A model generated the notes under the pieces. It made no database searches and was not told where the DNA came from. It was given only the letters and a program-made list of their open reading frames with translations. From Eubacterium sp. (lineage in GTDB: Bacteria; Bacillota_A; Clostridia; Peptostreptococcales; Anaerovoracaceae), in contig JAETSS010000015.1 in assembly GCA_021769545.1 (NCBI GenBank), positions 1 through 11,633 on the forward strand: a stretch of 11,633 nt of DNA, written 5' to 3'. Positions 6,344 to 11,633 of the stretch are shown in pieces (the first letter of the stretch is position 1; the number at the start of each line of letters is the position of its first letter). Position numbers and translations under genes: made by a program.

Positions 6344-7165
6344 CTATTTCTTTCTACGGGTTTTCACCAGCAGCACAATCAGCAAAACAAACAGCATAGG
6401 AACCGCTGCCAGTGGGGCCACAATCACCGGCTCGACCTGCATGGCGTCCGCAGTCACGCGTATGGCCGCGGATTCTTTCGCGTTTTCCACCCGATGCCCC
6501 CTTACCAGAAGCCGGTGAGTGTTGATGCCATAGGGTGTACAGGTGACAAGGGTGCAGTAGTCTTTTCCCTCTTCAATAGCCAGTGCATCAACTTCATCCG
6601 GTTCTACAATCAGGATCTGATCTACTTCATAGGTTAGAGTTTCATCCAGAACACTCAAAATAAAGGTATCACCCTCCGTCAGCTGATCCAGATTTGTAAA
6701 CAACTTGGCACTGGGCAACCCTCGATGACCGGACAGGACACAGTGAGTATTTTCCCCACCTACAGGAAGAGAACTGCCCTCAATATGGCCTATTGCAATC
6801 TGCAGCACGGATTCGTCCGTACCATGATAGATAGGCAAAGAGCAGTTAATCTTTGCAATCTCGATATAACCGATAATCCCATTGCCGGACACATTCAGCT
6901 GTGCTTCATACTCAGGCCACTCGTCTTTTGTCAGGGATAGCGGATGATGGTATTGAAACAGCTTCTCGTTGTAAGCCTGCGCATCCGCCCACAGCTTTTC
7001 TTTGACATCATTGTCCAAACTTGCCACTTCTTCAGCATATTCAGAAATAGCGCGGGATTGATGCAGGGAATTCCAGTAATCGCTGACAGATGGATACAGC
7101 AGCAGGGACAGCCCTACAAGAAAAACCAGTATTAAAATAATTGTAGATAAAGTACCTTTCTTCAT
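6344..7165 (-). CDS. srtC: Class C (pilin-polymerising) sortase
   Basis: A 273-residue membrane enzyme that joins pilin subunits by cutting the LPxxG motif of one and linking it to a lysine of the next. It has an N-terminal transmembrane helix (about 7-24) and the C-terminal helix (about 246-267) with basic tail KTRRKK that marks class C. Catalytic residues are His147 in LSGHRG, Cys209 in TLVTCTPYG and Arg218 in HRLLVRG. The segment YNEKL....LNVSGNGIIGYIEI is typical of the class. The lid that covers the active site usually carries a DP(F/W/Y) motif; here the corresponding place reads DEW (81-83), so the proline is missing. The start is supported by AGGAG (complement of 7174-7178). It follows the major pilin gene by 112 bp containing a hairpin and precedes the minor pilin by 12 bp. 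Confidence 0.95.
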   Translation of the reverse strand: MKKGTLSTIILILVFLVGLSLLLYPSVSDYWNSLHQSRAISEYAEEVASLDNDVKEKLWADAQAYNEKLFQYHHPLSLTKDEWPEYEAQLNVSGNGIIGYIEIAKINCSLPIYHGTDESVLQIAIGHIEGSSLPVGGENTHCVLSGHRGLPSAKLFTNLDQLTEGDTFILSVLDETLTYEVDQILIVEPDEVDALAIEEGKDYCTLVTCTPYGINTHRLLVRGHRVENAKESAAIRVTADAMQVEPVIVAPLAAVPMLFVLLIVLLVKTRRKK

Positions 7166-7231
7166 GCAGGGTTCTCCTTGCCACCATGAGAAAAACTCAC
7201 AATGGACCTATGGTTACAATTTTGGCCAAAG

Positions 7232-7254
7232 TACCGGGGAGGAAGTCCCCGGTA
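7232..7254 (-). other. Strong hairpin between major pilin and sortase genes
   Basis: TACCGGGGA (7232-7240) and TCCCCGGTA (7246-7254) form a perfect, GC-rich 9-bp stem with a 5-nt loop. On the minus strand it is followed by CTTTGGCC rather than a T-run, so it is at best a leaky terminator. Its place right after the major pilin gene fits an RNA element that protects the abundant pilin message or lowers expression of the downstream sortase. That role is inference. Confidence 0.6.
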
Positions 7255-7277
7255 TATGTAGGCACACAAATGCCCGC

Positions 7278-8762
7278 TTACTTCGTAGCTTTCATACGTT
7301 TTTTAGTAACGAGCAGCACAACAGCACCAATAAGCAGGATGGAGCCAAGCACATAGAAAATGGTAGTACCTATTCCGCCGGCGGAAGGCAGCTCAGCGCC
7401 AGCCAGGTTGTTGACCATGGCGGTAAGCTTCGTCTGCGTCATGGTCTTGGTCGTTTCGTCCGAAGAGGCCGCAACGGCGACATCGGTATCGTCAGTCAGC
7501 AGGTTATAGCCGTCGGGAGCCTTGACCTCGCGGAGGCGGTAGGTATCGGCGGAATCCAGGCCCTCGATGTTAATCTTTCCGTTACTGCCAGTGGTTTGAA
7601 TCATTTCACCAGACCAGCCGATCTTGCCGTCAGCGTCAGCAGAAGGAACATCAACCCATCCGGTGATCTTGCCGCTGGCGAACGTTGCAACCTTGGTCTT
7701 ATCGGGGCTCAGCAGAACGAACTCGGCGCCGGCCAGAACCTTGTCTTCGTCGCCATTGCCGTATTTCAGGACGCCCATCTCCCAGGTGTAGGTTATAGTC
7801 CGAACCTGCGCAGTCTCATTATTATCGCCCCAGGTCAGCTTGGTATCGTTGGGATTGCCAACGCCAGCGATCACAGCATCCTCATTCAAGGTGGCAGAGT
7901 AGGCAATGGTGATGGCGGTATCATCAGTGATAGTGTCCAAGTAGTCCTGCTTGAAAACGACGTGGAAATCGCAGCTGTCATTCAAACCCTCCCCGACAAC
8001 CTTATAATCACTTGTACTAATGTTGCCCTTATTAGCCGTAACGGTCACAGACTTCTCACCGTCAAACGTCAGACCATCGTACATCTTATCGTGCACCACG
8101 TAGTTCTTCGCGCCGCTCTTGGCACTGACAACTATCTTGAAGTTCACGGTCTGGCCGATTTCGGCATCATTCACCTTGCCGTACTGAGAAGTGGAGTCCT
8201 CCTCAACCATTTTGTCGATGGTAGGATTCTCGTTTTTCTCCTTAATTGAAGGATTGGGATCGGTCGGGGTAGTGTCCACGATGACCTTCGTGCCGTTGGT
8301 GGAGGTGATCAGATAGTAACCGGGGTCTAGATTATCAAAAGTGATGTCGCCGTCCGAACCAGGAGCCTTCGTGGCTACCGGAGTCAAGCCATCACCCTCG
8401 ACATACTGAACAGCGGCTTTACCAAAGGCTATCATGTCATCACTAGTTGCCTTGTCACTCCAGCTCACATAGCCCTTCTGGTCGATCTTGACATAGTCAG
8501 CGCCGACCCCCTTGCCAAAGAAGTTCTCCCATGCAATATTCACGGTGTAGCTGAAGGAATCCTTGTCAGCATTTACAACCAGATCCAACCTTTTGTAGAT
8601 TTCGTAAGTCTCGCCGGCCTGGGCGTTTTCGATCGTGATGGTATTGCCCGTCGATGATTGGAGGGATGTATTATTTCCATCAACTGCAAACGCCGGAATG
8701 GCCATTGCTATAACCATGAATACAGCCAGCAGAACACCGCTTAGTCTTTTTACTATTTTCAT
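7278..8762 (-). CDS. Major (backbone) pilin with LPSAG sorting signal
   Basis: A 494-residue pilin subunit. A signal peptide (about 1-26, ending AFA-V) is followed by an N-terminal domain (about 38-165), a middle domain (about 178-320) and a C-terminal CnaB-like domain (about 328-455). The middle domain begins NPTIDKMVEED...IGQTVNF, a pattern common in Bacillota backbone pilins; Lys184 there is a candidate for the lysine used in polymerisation, though a classical YPK motif is absent. The C-terminal domain has Lys333, the E-box YRLREVKAPDGY with Glu412, and Asn451/452, the arrangement that forms a Lys-Asn isopeptide bond. The sorting signal is LPSAGG (458-463), then a membrane helix and basic tail KKRMKATK. 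A purine-rich AAGGAAA site precedes the ATG. It lies 75 bp after the tip protein gene and just before the class C sortase. Confidence 0.93.
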   Translation of the reverse strand: MKIVKRLSGVLLAVFMVIAMAIPAFAVDGNNTSLQSSTGNTITIENAQAGETYEIYKRLDLVVNADKDSFSYTVNIAWENFFGKGVGADYVKIDQKGYVSWSDKATSDDMIAFGKAAVQYVEGDGLTPVATKAPGSDGDITFDNLDPGYYLITSTNGTKVIVDTTPTDPNPSIKEKNENPTIDKMVEEDSTSQYGKVNDAEIGQTVNFKIVVSAKSGAKNYVVHDKMYDGLTFDGEKSVTVTANKGNISTSDYKVVGEGLNDSCDFHVVFKQDYLDTITDDTAITIAYSATLNEDAVIAGVGNPNDTKLTWGDNNETAQVRTITYTWEMGVLKYGNGDEDKVLAGAEFVLLSPDKTKVATFASGKITGWVDVPSADADGKIGWSGEMIQTTGSNGKINIEGLDSADTYRLREVKAPDGYNLLTDDTDVAVAASSDETTKTMTQTKLTAMVNNLAGAELPSAGGIGTTIFYVLGSILLIGAVVLLVTKKRMKATK

Positions 8763-8797
8763 TGTCTTTTTCCTTTCTCTTGATTTATTTTAGGATT

Positions 8798-8816
8798 ACA
8801 GATTTGGCACAGATTT
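8798..8816. repeat. Two ACAGATTT direct repeats between tip and major pilin genes
   Basis: ACAGATTT occurs at 8798-8805 and again at 8809-8816, exactly 11 bp apart, within the 75-bp gap before the major pilin gene. The gap has no clear promoter or terminator, so the two pilin genes are probably on one transcript. The repeat could be a regulator site or chance in AT-rich DNA. Confidence 0.3.
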
Positions 8817-8837
8817 TAATTTTGCGTCACAGAAGGC

Positions 8838-11633
8838 TTATTTCATTCCTCCTTTCCGTTTGCGCCTCATGCCGGATCCATACAGTAAGCAACCTGCAAT
8901 TAACGCTAATCCGCATAATGTAAACATCACAGTTCCCGCCCCGCCGGTCTGAGGCAGCTCATAGCCCTGGCGATCGTTGGGGATATCAATGTGATCTCCG
9001 GGATTCAGCCGCGCCACCTGATATGTTTGACCCTCAACCACGTAGCGGCCTGCCTTGAAACCCTCCGGCATGCAATCGGAAGGGGAGTCTTTTGAAGTGT
9101 CCAAAAGATAGAAATAATGTGGCGTTGAATCCAGGACATACCCCTGCGAGTTATCCCCCAACTCTAGCGGAGCTTCGGTTTCAATCAAGCAGTAGGCGGT
9201 GTTTGCCGTCAGCTCTCCGGTATTAAACGTGCCCTGCTTGTTTTTGTCCGTTCCTGCTTTTTCATCAGTTTCCGTTACAAACGGTTGCTCATTGACCTTC
9301 ACCCAGTTCGACGTTCCAGCGTCCCACTTTTTCAGTTCAAACTTCGCGCCATTTAGATGGAGATTGTAGTTCTGGCCGTCCACCTTATAGACGTTGACAC
9401 CCACAAGGTTCGCTTCGGCCTGAGACCTCTGCACCGTGATCTCCATCGTGTTCTCGTCGCTGGAAGATTCATGGCCTACGCCCTCCACAGTCGCGACATT
9501 TTTGAAGTCCTTCACCTGGCCGGTGCCGCTCATTTTATACGTATATGTCACGGTCAGCGGCGTGCCATCGGGAATGGTCATGGTGAAGGTACGTGTCACC
9601 TTGCTATCCGTGGTTTCGCCCGCAGCGGTGTAACGGCACTGCGAGGTCAGGTCCTCGCCGGTTTTGCTGTCGACGATCTTCACGTCCTCCAGCCGGGCAT
9701 TGATATTCGCGCCCGACGGCGGAGTGAAGTTCAGCATGTCCGTCAGGGTCAGCGTGGTGGAATTGGCAACCAGGTCGGCCCCCTCCGGATTGATGGTCAG
9801 CTTATATGGGATCTCATTGGGCTCCGTTTCCGCGTTATAGCCGCTGCTGTCTTTGCTGATGACTCTGCGCTTGACCACCTGCTCGTGGGCGGCTTCACCG
9901 ATCTTTTTGCCTCCCGTTTCCACAGTGGCAGTGTTTACGAAGCTCTCCTCGATGCCAGTCCAGTTGGGGTCTTTCATCTGGGCCCAAATGTATACTATTC
10001 CGACGCCACCGGTTTCCGCCAGCCTGTTTGCCAACGCGGTCGGCACGGTGATTGTGTAGGTGTCATTCGTTCCGTTCCTTGCGAAGTGAACGGTGTAACC
10101 CCCATAGGTGTTGTCGCATTCGCTTGTCCCCGGCTTGACAGTCCCGCTCCCCTCCTCATACGAGACATCTGCGCCCTCGCCAAACCAGCAGTTGTACCCC
10201 TTGAATATATCATGGACATTCTGCGTGTCCGTGCCGAAGTTTACGTACATACCATATTTGCTTCTGCCGCCAGTATCTGAAAGCTTCAGCACCTCCAATC
10301 CCTCCGGGAGCGCCTCCGTGATCATGACGGGCTCTGAATAGGTCTCCCCCTTCGGGAAAAGGATCCTGACATTCCATTCCAGAACATCTTTGTTACCGTA
10401 GTAACTCAGTGAATCTCCCATCAAATACTCTGTCTTTTTCCCGATGGAGCTCGAGCCTTTGCGGCTGTCATATTTCGCTACCCTCGCGGAATACGTTTGA
10501 TATTCGGTACTGCCCGGAGAAAGAAACTTTGTGTGGATCTCCGCATGGTTGGAGACCTTGGTAGTATTCACGCCCTGGCCGAGGTTCGCGGTGGTGGAGT
10601 AGTCGAAGCTGAACATTGTGCCCTGCTCCAGGGCACTGTCAAACAGGACATAGAGATAGTTGCGTTTTTTGCCGTCGTTGAGGCTCTTTCCGGATGCGAC
10701 GCCATTCAGATAGGTGGCATCCCAGAAGTCGTCGTCCGCCGTATCACCCTTTTGGATCAGCACAAGGCCATCAGTGTTCTCCCAGGTCCCCTCGCAGCCG
10801 AAGATGTAGTAGCCGCCTTTGTAGTCGGTGGCGTTAATGGCCGCCGCGATATTCTGCGCCGCCGCCGTCAGCTGTTCCGGGGTGTAGTAATGCTGAATGT
10901 CACCATGCTGTGCGTAGTCATAGAAATACCAGTAGCCGGACCACCCATTTTCCTTCTCTGTATTCATTGGTCGTCCCAAAAGGGTACCTGTCCGGTCTGC
11001 CGGAATGGCGCAGCCGGTGGCGTCCACGGTGAGGCGCCAGTCCATCCGGAGCAGCAGATCACCATTGGCGTCCCGGTCCAGCAGCTCATATCCCTTGGCC
11101 GACTTGGAGATAGAGACTTCTCCCGGCTGGACGGTGACATCCACGCCTGTGCCGCCGCTTTTCGGCGGGGACAGCGTTGCAGTGTTGGAGGCGTCTTTTG
11201 CACCTGTCGTGGTATAGATGACGGTGTATTCCGCCTTGGGGCTGTTTTTCGGGAAGGTATATGGCAGCTTCTCCTTTAAAGTTCCGCTGCCGGTGTTCGG
11301 ATCCGGCGCAATGGTTACTTCGCCCTTGTATTCCTGGCCGTTCATAACGTCTTTGAGTGTCCAGCCGCTGATATCGGCCCTTTGCGTTTTGCTGCCATCG
11401 AGCTTTGCCTCGTCATAATTCAGGTTGATCGTCCAGGAAACCGTTGTTCCGTCCTCGCTCACGACACCCGATTTTTCTATCAGCTTTCTGGTGAAAACGT
11501 CCGTTACCGTGTCGTCATCCGTCACGGGAACCCCCGCGGAGTCTTTGGAAGATGCCGTTACCGTGTTGGTCGCCGCGATGAAGTCGGTCTGCGGAGGGGT
11601 CGAAGTGGTCTTTGCGGAGCAGGAGATGACATA
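8838..11633 (-). CDS. Large LPQTG surface pilin/adhesin, probable pilus tip protein (5' end outside window)
   Basis: The frame stays open to the right edge, so only the C-terminal 931 residues are visible. An internal GTG at 11525 is not a credible start, because the 36 codons upstream read as ordinary protein of the same type (NTVTASSKDS). The visible part is a chain of extracellular beta-rich repeats with motifs such as TRKLIEKSG...WTINLN and LEWNVRILFPKG, as in isopeptide-forming fimbrial adhesins. The last domain is CnaB-like: Lys750 in NVYKVDG, E-box YCLIETEAP with Glu818, and Asn886 in IPNDRQG (numbered from the window edge) would form an isopeptide bond. The sorting signal LPQTGG is encoded at 8940-8957, followed by a membrane helix and RRKRKGGMK. 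It is first in the visible operon and much larger than the other pilins, as tip adhesins usually are. The ligand is unknown. Its GC content looks higher than that of the sortase and minor pilin genes. Confidence 0.88.
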   Translation of the reverse strand, partial: YVISCSAKTTSTPPQTDFIAATNTVTASSKDSAGVPVTDDDTVTDVFTRKLIEKSGVVSEDGTTVSWTINLNYDEAKLDGSKTQRADISGWTLKDVMNGQEYKGEVTIAPDPNTGSGTLKEKLPYTFPKNSPKAEYTVIYTTTGAKDASNTATLSPPKSGGTGVDVTVQPGEVSISKSAKGYELLDRDANGDLLLRMDWRLTVDATGCAIPADRTGTLLGRPMNTEKENGWSGYWYFYDYAQHGDIQHYYTPEQLTAAAQNIAAAINATDYKGGYYIFGCEGTWENTDGLVLIQKGDTADDDFWDATYLNGVASGKSLNDGKKRNYLYVLFDSALEQGTMFSFDYSTTANLGQGVNTTKVSNHAEIHTKFLSPGSTEYQTYSARVAKYDSRKGSSSIGKKTEYLMGDSLSYYGNKDVLEWNVRILFPKGETYSEPVMITEALPEGLEVLKLSDTGGRSKYGMYVNFGTDTQNVHDIFKGYNCWFGEGADVSYEEGSGTVKPGTSECDNTYGGYTVHFARNGTNDTYTITVPTALANRLAETGGVGIVYIWAQMKDPNWTGIEESFVNTATVETGGKKIGEAAHEQVVKRRVISKDSSGYNAETEPNEIPYKLTINPEGADLVANSTTLTLTDMLNFTPPSGANINARLEDVKIVDSKTGEDLTSQCRYTAAGETTDSKVTRTFTMTIPDGTPLTVTYTYKMSGTGQVKDFKNVATVEGVGHESSSDENTMEITVQRSQAEANLVGVNVYKVDGQNYNLHLNGAKFELKKWDAGTSNWVKVNEQPFVTETDEKAGTDKNKQGTFNTGELTANTAYCLIETEAPLELGDNSQGYVLDSTPHYFYLLDTSKDSPSDCMPEGFKAGRYVVEGQTYQVARLNPGDHIDIPNDRQGYELPQTGGAGTVMFTLCGLALIAGCLLYGSGMRRKRKGGMK

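Noticed and set aside
7164..8249. A 361-residue open frame on the plus strand opposite the major pilin
   Set aside because: It is antisense to a clearly recognisable pilin and reads as low-information shadow sequence from GC-biased codons. The plus-strand frames at 9357-10280 and 10497-11279 are rejected for the same reason.
11523..11525. GTG as the start of the large tip protein
   Set aside because: The same frame continues upstream to the window edge with typical surface-protein sequence, and no signal peptide follows the GTG.

Overview
The window looks like chromosome from a Gram-positive, low-to-mid GC bacterium of the Bacillota, most likely class Clostridia. The reasons are purine-rich AGGAG-type ribosome binding sites before most genes, two sortases with three LPxxG-anchored surface proteins, and a hybrid histidine kinase with an extracellular solute-binding sensor domain, a layout common in Lachnospiraceae-like genomes. 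No species can be named from the sequence.

Layout. Bases 1-468 contain no gene. Most of this stretch (61-320) is an unusual array in which the 8-mer ATTCCAAA and its reverse complement TTTGGAAT alternate with exact spacing. Unrelated spacers of 25 and 32 bp alternate between them, giving a strict 73-bp period over four units. A probable promoter and a leader hairpin follow, then ychF (469-1560, +) and its intrinsic terminator. A GNAT acetyltransferase (1712-2236, -) and a hybrid sensor kinase/response regulator (2470-4716, +) are divergent around a 233-bp promoter region.

The right-hand 7 kb, all on the minus strand, is a sortase-dependent pilus operon read from right to left. It holds a large LPQTG tip-type pilin/adhesin (5' end outside the window), a 494-aa LPSAG major pilin, a class C pilin-polymerising sortase, a small proline-tailed LPQTG minor (probably basal) pilin, a second shorter sortase, and a small transposase-OrfA-like helix-turn-helix protein. 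The last four genes are packed with overlaps or gaps of about 12-14 nt. The operon ends 19 bp from the convergent kinase gene.

How the genes fit together. The class C sortase should join the major pilin subunits, the tip protein should cap the fibre, and the small pilin should terminate it, with the second sortase as the candidate for attaching it to the cell wall. YchF, the acetyltransferase and the kinase have no evident link to the pilus. The most novel item is the 73-bp alternating inverted-repeat array. I do not recognise it as any named element, and nothing in the window is an obvious protein partner for it.
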